A stretch of DNA of 42,630 bases from Chloroflexota bacterium (GCA_016210585.1 JACQTX010000204.1:1-42630); one strand, 5' to 3'. Shown: positions 1 through 8,104, counted from the stretch's first letter. Program-made: numbers and translations. Notes: generated by a model from the letters alone, not told the origin.

Positions 1-9
1 GGGCGCAGG

Positions 10-552
10 GTGTGGAGTATAGACCTGGAGACGGTCTGGCTACCCTTTTTCCTGGCCACAAACACGATGGGCGAAACGCGCGTCCCCTCTGAAGCTATCG
101 GCGCACCGCTACGCCTGGCTTATAACCCCGATGGCACGGTGAAGTTTTCCAAGTCAGGCAGGCCAATCACCAAAGTGGCTAAAGAGCTGGGCGATAGCAT
201 CCGCCTGGTGCGGGAGAACTTCACCGCTTCCCTCAGAAGCTACGCTAACGGCGTCATCGCCGAAAACACCGAAGGCTACAGGGCACAGGTAGAAGCGGCC
301 AGACAGGCGGGCGCACCAATCATGGCACGGGACAAGGCCAGCCTGGACAAAGCCTTAGCGGATATGATTGCCGAATCTATGCGCGAGGCTGAGGGGAAGG
401 TTGAGACTGTCGTCAAGGCTGAGGGGGAAGCGGGGCAACCAGCCGTCACCAATGCCGAAGCGGAAGCGAAGGCCGAAGCGGTAAGGGAAGCGGAAGCCAT
501 AGCGAAAGGCAAGTCCCGCGCCAAAAGGGAAAAGGTCGCCGTCCCCGCGTAA
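10..552 (+). CDS. hypothetical protein, possibly incomplete at the window edge
   Basis: 180 aa ORF with an Ala/Glu/Lys-rich C-terminus; the reading frame may extend upstream of the window. Confidence 0.5.
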   Translation: MWSIDLETVWLPFFLATNTMGETRVPSEAIGAPLRLAYNPDGTVKFSKSGRPITKVAKELGDSIRLVRENFTASLRSYANGVIAENTEGYRAQVEAARQAGAPIMARDKASLDKALADMIAESMREAEGKVETVVKAEGEAGQPAVTNAEAEAKAEAVREAEAIAKGKSRAKREKVAVPA

Positions 553-608
553 GACAGGGTATGGCGTATGGGCATACTCACACCTACCTAAGATAGAAAG
601 GGGGAAAG

Positions 609-1133
609 ATGGCTAAGCCAAAGTGGGTAACGCCTGAACGCCAGTCTCACCTGGTAAAGCTCTTTACCCGCAGCAAAGGCTTCTGTGTCTTTGGTCACAA
701 GCCATGCCCTTTCCCAGAGCACCACTACGAGGTCTTTATTGAAGGTCTCATTGGTGACTGGGTAGCTGATGATAAGGCACAGCAACAAGCGGCATGGCAA
801 GAGGCACGAAGGCAGATGCACCGCCTTGCGGATAGACGCTATCCGCTACACGGTCAATTCAGCGCCGTCACCAAAGACATCTTCTATGAGGCACAACCGC
901 AATACTACCTGGAAGGCTTGGGCATAAGCGGGCTGACCTTCCAAGCCTTTGTCAAAGTCCGTGTTGCCTCTAGCTTTGTCCACCTTCATGTGAACTTGGG
1001 CGACACCTTAAAGACGGTAAGCAAGGCCAAGAGACGCAAGGCCATACGCTACGGGAAAGAATTACCCGAAGAGACACAAAGGCAAATAGACAGGCTGTGT
1101 AGCCTAGCGGTGAAACATTACTTAGAGCACTAA
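609..1133 (+). CDS. hypothetical protein with Cys/His-rich N-terminal segment (CVFGHKPCPFPEHH)
   Basis: 174 aa ORF preceded by a GGGGGAAAG-type RBS and followed by a strong hairpin terminator. Confidence 0.6.
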   Translation: MAKPKWVTPERQSHLVKLFTRSKGFCVFGHKPCPFPEHHYEVFIEGLIGDWVADDKAQQQAAWQEARRQMHRLADRRYPLHGQFSAVTKDIFYEAQPQYYLEGLGISGLTFQAFVKVRVASSFVHLHVNLGDTLKTVSKAKRRKAIRYGKELPEETQRQIDRLCSLAVKHYLEH

Positions 1134-1141
1134 CGGCGAAA

Positions 1142-1184
1142 AAAGAAAGGGACGCCTCTGTTGAGGGGGCGTCTCTTTCTTTTT
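1142..1184 (+). terminator. intrinsic terminator, possibly bidirectional
   Basis: AAAGAAAGGGACGCC ... GGCGTCTCTTTCTTTTT: 15-bp stem with one G-U pair, then a T-run, just after the stop at 1133. Confidence 0.75.
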
Positions 1185-1245
1185 GACCTGTCTGGTTAGG
1201 CTCACCTGCCACGGGTGACCCTTTCTATCTAATACGGGAAACTCT

Positions 1246-1300
1246 GGGGGGCACGCTATTACCCTTCCCTTCTCAAAGGGAAAGGGACGGCGTGCCCCCC
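1246..1300. repeat. nested inverted repeat
   Basis: Outer perfect 11-bp arms GGGGGGCACGC (1246-1256) and GCGTGCCCCCC (1290-1300), inner CCCTTCCCTT/AAGGGAAAGGG hairpin, followed by TTTGTTT. Confidence 0.7.
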
Positions 1301-1307
1301 TTTGTTT

Positions 1308-1670
1308 ATGGAAAGAAGGCTAGCTGTGAGGCAGTCAACACGGCGCCGATACTACGGTAGAAGCAACATAGCCAGCTCGTTACGGAGTGCCCTCAATGAG
1401 CTTCAAGAGGCCATAAAGCTCAGCCAGAAGCCTCTGGAGACGCCTCTGTCGGTGTCTCTGGGTAAAGTCATGGCCGACCTACAACGCGCCGAAGAGGCGT
1501 ATCTCATCTTCAACGTGGGTCGAAAGCGAATCGCCCGCAAGATTGAGCGGGAAAAGAAGCATATTGCCGAACTACTGGCAGAGGTTACCAGTATCCCTGT
1601 GACCAAAGAAGAAAAACTGATAGCAAAAACCGGCAGAAAGAAGCCACACAAGGAAAGGGTGAGGAGATAG
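1308..1670 (+). CDS. hypothetical basic protein
   Basis: ORF of ~120 aa, Lys/Arg-rich; start just after the nested inverted repeat. Confidence 0.45.
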   Translation: MERRLAVRQSTRRRYYGRSNIASSLRSALNELQEAIKLSQKPLETPLSVSLGKVMADLQRAEEAYLIFNVGRKRIARKIEREKKHIAELLAEVTSIPVTKEEKLIAKTGRKKPHKERVRR

Positions 1671-1680
1671 GGTACCCTGT

Positions 1681-1959
1681 GTGAAAGTGAAAGGGGATAG
1701 TAGCGTGGACTTATATTGCACCAGATGTGGTGAGCCATGGGATATGGACTACGTGCAGCAGGAAATGGCGCCGGACGAGTGCCATCGCTTCCAGCATGGT
1801 AAGGGTTGTCCCGCCTGCTACGGCAAGACCGTGGAGAGAAGGCCGCTGCGAGCGGAGCTGGCGGCAGCCCTGGGCGACATGCTGGGTGATGACCTGGACG
1901 GGCTGGCCGCCGAGATGGAGGACGCCGAGTCCATGCTGGGCCAGGAATTCTGGTCATAG
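1681..1959 (+). CDS. small Cys-rich hypothetical protein (possible zinc-binding)
   Basis: 92 aa ORF with CTRCGEPW and CPACYGK CxxC motifs; GTG start. Confidence 0.5.
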   Translation: MKVKGDSSVDLYCTRCGEPWDMDYVQQEMAPDECHRFQHGKGCPACYGKTVERRPLRAELAAALGDMLGDDLDGLAAEMEDAESMLGQEFWS

Positions 1960-1992
1960 CCCGAAGAATGGGCTAGAGACAAGGGGGGTAAT

Positions 1993-2166
1993 ATGCCAAT
2001 GAAGGACTTATCTGGCAAGACCGTCTACGACCTTGAGCCGGAGGATTTTGAAAAGCTCTTCTGCCGGCAGTGCCGTTACCAGGACTGCGAACGAAGCTTC
2101 AAAGATATGAATGCTTGCCAGCTCCTAGTGGATACCGGCGTCTGGGACAAACTCTACCGCAAGTAA
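1993..2166 (+). CDS. small Cys-containing hypothetical protein
   Basis: 57 aa ORF MPMKDLSGKTVYDLEPEDFEKLFCRQCRYQDCERSFKDMNACQLL... with upstream AAGGGGGG RBS; not in the supplied ORF list, read manually. Confidence 0.45.
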   Translation: MPMKDLSGKTVYDLEPEDFEKLFCRQCRYQDCERSFKDMNACQLLVDTGVWDKLYRK

Positions 2167-2224
2167 CATCGCCCCTGGGCTGATAGGAACGTCCCGCGGC
2201 TTGCGTGTGGAAGGAGCAAGCAGA

Positions 2225-2716
2225 ATGACCAGCACTGACGACAAATGGATTGATGACATAGTTGGTGTATTCTTTGACCCCATCATCGTAATGCCCGGCG
2301 GCTGGGGGGACTCCTTACCTGAGTGGATAAAGGGGGAAATCACCCTTGAGCGCCTCATTGAGAATATGAAGGCGCTGAAGGGCGGGAAGCCTGCAGCCAC
2401 AGATGCCGAGGTTGTCGCTTACCTCTACACCGCTTCGCTCACCGCGCCGATGCCTGACCCGTGGCCGCAAATCTACCTTTTCACCATGACACAGCTGATG
2501 CGCCGGTCAAAGAAGGTTGAATTGCCGTCCGATATCGCTGTGGAGTCGCTCACCGAATATCAGAAAGCCAAGCTGCACTACCTTCGCGACTGGCTGTATG
2601 AGGCGCGCACACGGGCAAGAAAGAAGACTGGACACAGCCAGAAGCCAGACGAGGGCAAGCGAATGAAACAGCAACTCGTGCAGATGTCGATGTTTGATTC
2701 AATTGACGGGGCATGA
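2225..2716 (+). CDS. hypothetical protein
   Basis: ORF (listed from 2201) with ATG at 2225 preceded by GGAAGGAG. Confidence 0.5.
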   Translation: MTSTDDKWIDDIVGVFFDPIIVMPGGWGDSLPEWIKGEITLERLIENMKALKGGKPAATDAEVVAYLYTASLTAPMPDPWPQIYLFTMTQLMRRSKKVELPSDIAVESLTEYQKAKLHYLRDWLYEARTRARKKTGHSQKPDEGKRMKQQLVQMSMFDSIDGA

Positions 2717-2783
2717 CTCGATTAAGAGCTGCAGAAAACGAAAGACACATGACTTGTGATGGCTAAGAGAAAGGAGGAACTAC

Positions 2784-2972
2784 ATGGCCAGGGTATTTGT
2801 CTATGACGGACGGGAGTTTCCCGACCCGGACCCCACCTTGAGCGCGGAAGAGGTAAGGCGGATGATGACCGATTTCTTCCCCGAGCTCGCCAACGCCGAG
2901 GTGCGGGAACACCAGAGGGGCGAAGACACCCTCTACGAGCTGGTCAGACGAGTGGGTACAAAGGGGAGCTAG
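2784..2972 (+). CDS. PRTRC system protein C (prokaryotic ubiquitin-like family)
   Basis: 62 aa MARVFVYDGREFPDPDPTLSAEEVRRMMTDFFPELANAEV...; FxYDGR.FPDPDP and FFPEL.NAEV match the PRTRC-C pattern; AAAGGAGG RBS. Confidence 0.85.
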   Translation: MARVFVYDGREFPDPDPTLSAEEVRRMMTDFFPELANAEVREHQRGEDTLYELVRRVGTKGS

Positions 2973-2995
2973 CCCCTGGTTGAGGGGGTGGACAG

Positions 2996-3265
2996 GTGAA
3001 GATAACCGACATTATCCGTGAAGTCTTGGAAGTTGACTTCTCCGATGAGACGTTAGACCGGACAGGCACTAGGTGTGCCGAGTTCCTGGCATCCCGAGAC
3101 GAAGCGAAGCTGACTCGTCTCTGGCAGAACTGGCTCACGCTCAACGAGCTAATCAGCGGCAGCGCTAGTGTTCCGGAGCTGATCCTGCTCGGCTACTACC
3201 TCGGCACCCTCAAGACCGAGTATGACACTGAGGTCAGGGACTTAGCCAGGCTTCTCGAGAGGTAA
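2996..3265 (+). CDS. hypothetical protein
   Basis: 89 aa ORF inside the co-directional PRTRC cluster. Confidence 0.45.
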   Translation: MKITDIIREVLEVDFSDETLDRTGTRCAEFLASRDEAKLTRLWQNWLTLNELISGSASVPELILLGYYLGTLKTEYDTEVRDLARLLER

Positions 3266-3291
3266 AGACAGCTAAAGGCAGGAGTCGGAAA

Positions 3292-3513
3292 TTGGATACA
3301 GATTCCGTCCTCAGGGCGCTGAGACAGGTGCCTGAGATGCGGCTTCGCCTCATCGAAATGGCCTGGGGGATAACCGGAGAGGACGGCTCTCTCGACCTTC
3401 AGCGGGTCGCATTCTATCGCCTTGAGATGGCAGAGGCTATTGGCGAAGCACAGGCCTATGTGCAGGCCACCAGGGAGGCGGTGCACTGTCTGAGAGAGAT
3501 AATCCACTCCTGA
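3292..3513 (+). CDS. hypothetical protein
   Basis: 73 aa ORF (TTG start) in the co-directional cluster. Confidence 0.4.
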   Translation: MDTDSVLRALRQVPEMRLRLIEMAWGITGEDGSLDLQRVAFYRLEMAEAIGEAQAYVQATREAVHCLREIIHS

Positions 3514-3531
3514 GGCTCGCCCAAGATTTGT

Positions 3532-3750
3532 ATGGAAAGGGAAGCGGAAATGAATATGGACAAACAAATCCTGACTGAGACTGTGACAGTCCTTACTGAC
3601 GCCGTCATGGTGACCCTTGATGGCAAGCAATACAGCATCTCCTGGCGGCACACGCACACCGGCAAAAAAGGCATCATGGTGCTGAGTCCGCAGGGAGAGG
3701 TGAATGTCGTAGACAGGAGTGACACGGGACACTGGCTAATCATCAGGTAG
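3532..3750 (+). CDS. hypothetical protein
   Basis: 72 aa ORF in the co-directional cluster. Confidence 0.4.
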   Translation: MEREAEMNMDKQILTETVTVLTDAVMVTLDGKQYSISWRHTHTGKKGIMVLSPQGEVNVVDRSDTGHWLIIR

Positions 3751-3764
3751 CGGAGGACAGTGCC

Positions 3765-4544
3765 GTGTCTGAAAGGGACGGGCCGCTCCTTGTTCTCGCA
3801 CGCAGGCTGCTCTCGCTCGGCCCACCTTCTTTGAGCACCCTGATAGCACGCGTGGCCGAAGCGGAGGAGTATGAAGACTTCGTGAGCCTGGTGAGGGAGT
3901 TCCTGCCGGAGCGAGAGCCAGATATCCTCCGGGAGGCTACCCCGGCCCGTCAGATAGCTGCCTTCGCCAGCCACTTTCGCGACCGCTACTTTCCCCTGCA
4001 GGACTACCTGGAAATGGGCGATGCAGAAAGCTATGGCGACCTCACCCGGGACATACCGGTCATTCCCCTGGGTCTCTCTGACCAGGATTATCATGCTATC
4101 GTCTCGGACTGGCGGAGTGGCTTTCAGCTTATGACCTATCTTGTCGAGAGTCCCTGTGCCGGGGAGGCACGCCTCCCCCTGGCTGAGGCCTGCCAGGAGT
4201 ACATTCCGGTAAGCCTTATGGAACAAGTTCCCGAGCATGGTTTCAGCCCGGGCGAACTTCGCTATCTGCTGGGCAATACAGAACACAGGGCACTGGCCCA
4301 CTGGGCTGACATTGTTTGGCACGACACAGGCAATTTCTTCCTCGACACTGACGATGCGAACCTGTGGAGCGACGAGCTTCCGAACTGGGACGACGGAACA
4401 GTGGCCAACCTCACCAGAGAGTGGCAGCAAGCGGAAGCTATGCAGGAGGAAATCGACAACCTGGTGGCATGGCTTGAAGAAGACCCACCGGCACATTTTC
4501 GCGAGCTTCTGGAGTTCACACATGGCAGGCAAGAAAATGAATGA
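3765..4544 (+). CDS. probable PRTRC system protein F
   Basis: 259 aa; position between PRTRC-C and PRTRC-B; C-terminal WHDTGNFFLD...W..AEAMQEEIDNLVAWLEEDP pattern; family call from context and recollection. Confidence 0.55.
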   Translation: MSERDGPLLVLARRLLSLGPPSLSTLIARVAEAEEYEDFVSLVREFLPEREPDILREATPARQIAAFASHFRDRYFPLQDYLEMGDAESYGDLTRDIPVIPLGLSDQDYHAIVSDWRSGFQLMTYLVESPCAGEARLPLAEACQEYIPVSLMEQVPEHGFSPGELRYLLGNTEHRALAHWADIVWHDTGNFFLDTDDANLWSDELPNWDDGTVANLTREWQQAEAMQEEIDNLVAWLEEDPPAHFRELLEFTHGRQENE

Positions 4545-5250
4545 AGCTATCGCTAAGAGTAAGATTGACACACTGACACACGATCCGGCGGGCTACAAGT
4601 GGGCGTTGCCGGAATCCCTGGAGGTGCCCGCCGACGAGCTCAAGGCACGCCTGGACTTCTACCAGGATGCGGTCATGCTCTACCTGGTGGAGGCGGGCGT
4701 TATTGCCACCCGGATGGTGTCGGCACGCGATGTCGCACTGGCTTTGCTGAGGGAAGTGCCACTCAGGTCGGGGCTTTTGCCCGAAAACACGCTCTGGTGG
4801 GGCCAGGGCAGGGAAGGGGTAGAGATCGCCCTGTGGCGGCCGCCGAAGATATGGCCTGTTGCCCTGCAGACGGAGCCTTTCCGGCCTCCGCGGCGGCTCA
4901 AGTTGCCCATGCCCGGCCTCATCTTCCTCTGCTCGCCAGGGAGACCGCCGCGTGTTTATGCCGCTAAGAAGAGGCCAGCCAGACTTGAAGATACCGTCTA
5001 CCACGCTCCCCTGTTCAACGTGTTCAGCGACGGCCGGACCTGTCCTGGCACGCATAAGTATCCCGGTGCCACCGGGGAAATACCGGAGTCCTTCTTTGCC
5101 AGCTTCTTCACCCCTGCCGCCGACTATATGGGTCGGTCGCAGAAATACCCCAATGACCTGCTCAAGCTGTGGGCAGAGCTGGACGGCCATAATAGATACC
5201 CGCTGGGAGACCTGGTGCCCTTCGGCAAGGTAGAGGACATCATGAAATGA
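4522..5250 (+). CDS. PRTRC system protein B (E2-like, Prok-E2_D type)
   Basis: Frame of listed ORF 4237-5250; plausible ATG at 4522 or 4537, overlapping the previous gene; VYHAPLFNVFSDGRTCPGTHKYP...IPESFFASFFTP motif typical of PRTRC-B. Confidence 0.85.
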   Translation: MAGKKMNEAIAKSKIDTLTHDPAGYKWALPESLEVPADELKARLDFYQDAVMLYLVEAGVIATRMVSARDVALALLREVPLRSGLLPENTLWWGQGREGVEIALWRPPKIWPVALQTEPFRPPRRLKLPMPGLIFLCSPGRPPRVYAAKKRPARLEDTVYHAPLFNVFSDGRTCPGTHKYPGATGEIPESFFASFFTPAADYMGRSQKYPNDLLKLWAELDGHNRYPLGDLVPFGKVEDIMK

Positions 5251-5792
5251 GACCGGTCGGTTACCTCTTGAATAGAGGGACAAACCTGGACGGCGAGCCG
5301 GGTCTTTTCTATGACTACATCCTGGCCGGGAACGGGCTTTTTGTCCGGGCCAGGAGCAGTCTTCTGGCAGCCACGGTCAGCATTGCGTGGGCGCAGGTAA
5401 GAGGACTTGCCCTCCTCGCGGAGAAGATGGTGCTTCCCAAAGGCAAGATACCACGTCACCTGTATGACCTCGCCCTCTCTGTCCTATTCGCCGATAGCTG
5501 CCACGAGCGCTACCTGGCCATTACGTGGGAAGGCGAATACCGCCTGAGAATGCCGCCGCAGGAGGGCAGCTCCGGTGGCGTGCAATACGAAGTGATGCCC
5601 AACACCGTGGTGGACATCCACAGCCATGCCGGTATGAGCGCCTTCTTCAGCAGCACCGATAACAGAGACGAGCGGGGACTGCGCCTCTATATGGTGGTAG
5701 GCAGACTGGATACCCTGGTGCCGGAAAGAGAAATGCGAGTGGGCGTCTACGGCTATTTCTCTCCTGTGGAATTTGATGACGTCTTCGCCTAG
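5247..5792 (+). CDS. PRTRC system protein A (JAB/JAMM metalloprotease-like)
   Basis: HSHAGMSAFFSSTD fits HxH-x7-S-x2-D exactly; ATGA overlap with PRTRC-B. Confidence 0.85.
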   Translation: MRPVGYLLNRGTNLDGEPGLFYDYILAGNGLFVRARSSLLAATVSIAWAQVRGLALLAEKMVLPKGKIPRHLYDLALSVLFADSCHERYLAITWEGEYRLRMPPQEGSSGGVQYEVMPNTVVDIHSHAGMSAFFSSTDNRDERGLRLYMVVGRLDTLVPEREMRVGVYGYFSPVEFDDVFA

Positions 5793-5803
5793 TTAAGGGT
5801 GCG

Positions 5804-6595
5804 ATGCACAGATTGGACAACAGCTTCACACAGCGCCACTTCACGGTGACGGTAGTCGGGTGCGGCGGCACGGGCGGCTTTGTGGCCGAGGGCCTCTGTC
5901 GCCTGCTGCCCCGACATGCCGGCCTGGCCCTCATAGACCACGACCGGGTGGAGGAAGAAAACCTCACTCGCCAGAACTTCACCCGAGAAGACCTGGGGCG
6001 GTTCAAGAGTGAGGCTTTGGCCAGGAGACTGGCCCGGAAACACGGACGCACGGTGGCCTACGCGGCTCTCCCTGTTGGCATGGTTGAGCTGGCACTACCG
6101 GGTATAGTTATCGGTGGCGTGGACAACGGCCTGGCCCGCCGGGACATAGCCGCCAGGCTGAAGGGCTTTTCGACTATTGGGCTGATTAATCAGGGCTATG
6201 TTTCCAGGCCGAACTGGTGGGTTGATGCCGGCAACGGGGAAAACTACGGGCAGATACTCATCGGCAATGCCGACAGGGCCATTTTTGAGAAGGATGTTTG
6301 CTACGCCATGCCCTTGCCCACGCTGCAGAGGCCGGAGCTGCTGGCACAGGCACCATCCCAGGAGCCCAGCTGTGTCCAAATCGCTGAGCAAGGGCCGACC
6401 ATGAACCTGGCCATGGCGGCCGTGGTGCTGGAGGTGGTGAGGAGGCTTATTGAGGGCACCTGCCCCTGGATGCAACTATACCTTGACCTGGCCGAAGGAA
6501 CGCTTCATTCCGTCCCGGCCACGCCTGGTGCAGTTACGAGAATACTGGGCATTAAGAAGCAAAAAATAATTCAGAAAGGAGGAGGCACAAGATGA
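5804..6595 (+). CDS. PRTRC system ThiF/E1-like adenylyltransferase
   Basis: VVGCGGTGGFVAEGL nucleotide-binding loop, LIDHDRVEEENLTRQNF, PSC...PTMNLAMA near the expected Cys region. Confidence 0.88.
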   Translation: MHRLDNSFTQRHFTVTVVGCGGTGGFVAEGLCRLLPRHAGLALIDHDRVEEENLTRQNFTREDLGRFKSEALARRLARKHGRTVAYAALPVGMVELALPGIVIGGVDNGLARRDIAARLKGFSTIGLINQGYVSRPNWWVDAGNGENYGQILIGNADRAIFEKDVCYAMPLPTLQRPELLAQAPSQEPSCVQIAEQGPTMNLAMAAVVLEVVRRLIEGTCPWMQLYLDLAEGTLHSVPATPGAVTRILGIKKQKIIQKGGGTR

Positions 6596-6888
6596 GCGAG
6601 GAGACCAAGATTGTCATTGCCCTCAAAGGCAACACAGCATCGGTAGGCGTCCAGACACTCGGCTGTGACCCCGTCTTTGCCCGTGTCGAGGGCGACCTGC
6701 CGGCAGTCCTGCAAAACATTCCCGGCCTAGTAGAGAATGCCCGCCGGCGGTGGGAAGCGAACCAGCGCTACCCGAAATGCGAGACAGTGCTGTCACCGCC
6801 AACACCAGCGCCAGCACCGTCCTCAGGACAGTCGGGGCATTCATCCAGGCGGGAGACGGCGACTTCCAGCCTGCCCAGAATGTTCTGA
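6592..6888 (+). CDS. hypothetical protein
   Basis: 98 aa ORF with ATGA overlap to the ThiF gene; its tail may be frameshifted relative to ORF 6750-6941. Confidence 0.45.
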   Translation: MSEETKIVIALKGNTASVGVQTLGCDPVFARVEGDLPAVLQNIPGLVENARRRWEANQRYPKCETVLSPPTPAPAPSSGQSGHSSRRETATSSLPRMF

Positions 6889-6956
6889 TACAGATAATTG
6901 CCTGCCCTGAGGTCGACAGGGTTTCTATGAAAATACATTGAAAGGAGGTGACAAAG

Positions 6957-8066
6957 ATGCAAATACGAGTAGATAGGCTCAGGGAGGCCCTGGAGCTCCT
7001 TCACCCGGTCGTCCCCAGGAAAACTTCTCTCGATGTGCTGGGCAATGTCCTGTTAAGGAACGGCCGGGCGGCAGCCACCGACCTCGAGGTGGCCGTTGCC
7101 CTGGAGCTTCCCGAAGTCGAATGCGAATGCCTTCTCCCGCAGGAACTGGTGGCCAAACTGCTCAAATACGTGCCGGGCAGTGAGGTGCTCACCATTGAGC
7201 AGAAGGGTAAGAGCCTGGGGTTTTCTTGGGACGGCGGCCAGGCTACCTATGAGGTACCCAAGCCTGCCGATTACCCGCCGCTGCTGGAGGTTAAGACAGG
7301 AGAAGCGCAGGCTGTGGATGGGGAGACACTGGTGCCGGCGCTTTCAGCGATGCTGGCGTACTGTGCCACCGCGAAGGACCGGCTTGTGCTGACCGGGGTG
7401 CACCTTACCCTGGGTGAAACCACAGAGGTAGCTGCCGGAGACGGCTTCAGATTGGCCTTCCAGACCTTGCCTATAGCCGTGTCCCCGGTGGATGGTGTCG
7501 AGGGGGCGGTCATTCCTGCTAGTGCAGTCACTATCCTGGGACACCTGTGGCGAAAGGTCCCGGGGGCACCATTGGATGGTTTCCCGGCCCGGCTGCTCAA
7601 GCGCCGGCTGGAGCTTACCCTCAACAAGACCATGCTCCAGGTACGCTTCGGGCGAGTAACCCTCACCACCAGGCTCATCGAGGGCGCCTCACCCAATTTC
7701 AAGCAGTTTATCCAGCAGGAAGCTGCGCTCAAGGTGCGTATGCTAGCCCCGGACTTCGAGCGGGCGGTGCGCCGTGTCCAGGACATGGCCAGAGAGAACT
7801 CAGGAATTGTCCGCCTTGCCTGGTCCGGCGCCGCCCTGTCCGTCTCCGGCCGGAGCAGTGAGAAGGGTCAGGTTGAAGTCAGCTTCCCGGTGACGAGCGA
7901 AGGTGGCGACGGTAGGGTAGCCCTGAACGTGAGCTACCTGCTGGACTACCTCCGTGGCCGAGAGGGCCTGGTAACCATGTCTGTCATCAGCGAGAAAGCC
8001 CCTGTCCTCTTCCGGCACGGCACATCCCCAGTGGTGGTGATGATGCCTATCTTTGTCCAGTGGTAG
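6957..8066 (+). CDS. dnaN: DNA polymerase III subunit beta (sliding clamp)
   Basis: ~369 aa with DnaN pattern: VLGNVLL...ATDLEVAV, LTGVHL...AADGFRLA, RLIEGASPNFKQFI; AAAGGAGGTG RBS before ATG 6957. Confidence 0.88.
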   Translation: MQIRVDRLREALELLHPVVPRKTSLDVLGNVLLRNGRAAATDLEVAVALELPEVECECLLPQELVAKLLKYVPGSEVLTIEQKGKSLGFSWDGGQATYEVPKPADYPPLLEVKTGEAQAVDGETLVPALSAMLAYCATAKDRLVLTGVHLTLGETTEVAAGDGFRLAFQTLPIAVSPVDGVEGAVIPASAVTILGHLWRKVPGAPLDGFPARLLKRRLELTLNKTMLQVRFGRVTLTTRLIEGASPNFKQFIQQEAALKVRMLAPDFERAVRRVQDMARENSGIVRLAWSGAALSVSGRSSEKGQVEVSFPVTSEGGDGRVALNVSYLLDYLRGREGLVTMSVISEKAPVLFRHGTSPVVVMMPIFVQW

Positions 8067-8069
8067 CCA

Positions 8070-8104
8070 GGTGGGGGCCGGGTGGTTCAGACCCGGCCCC
8101 CACC
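8070..8104. terminator. GC-rich perfect hairpin after dnaN
   Basis: GGTGGGGGCCGGGT-ggttcag-ACCCGGCCCCCACC, 14-bp perfect stem starting 4 nt after the dnaN stop; no U-tract. Confidence 0.6.

Noticed and set aside
4237-4521. N-terminal extension of ORF 4237-5250
   Set aside because: Overlaps PRTRC-F in another frame; the biologically plausible start is at 4522 or 4537.
3456-4571. 371 aa minus-strand ORF
   Set aside because: Antisense to PRTRC-F and neighbours; low-plausibility composition and no recognisable motifs. The plus-strand genes have RBSs and coupled starts.
4516-5283. 255 aa minus-strand ORF
   Set aside because: Antisense shadow of PRTRC-B, whose conserved motifs are on the plus strand.
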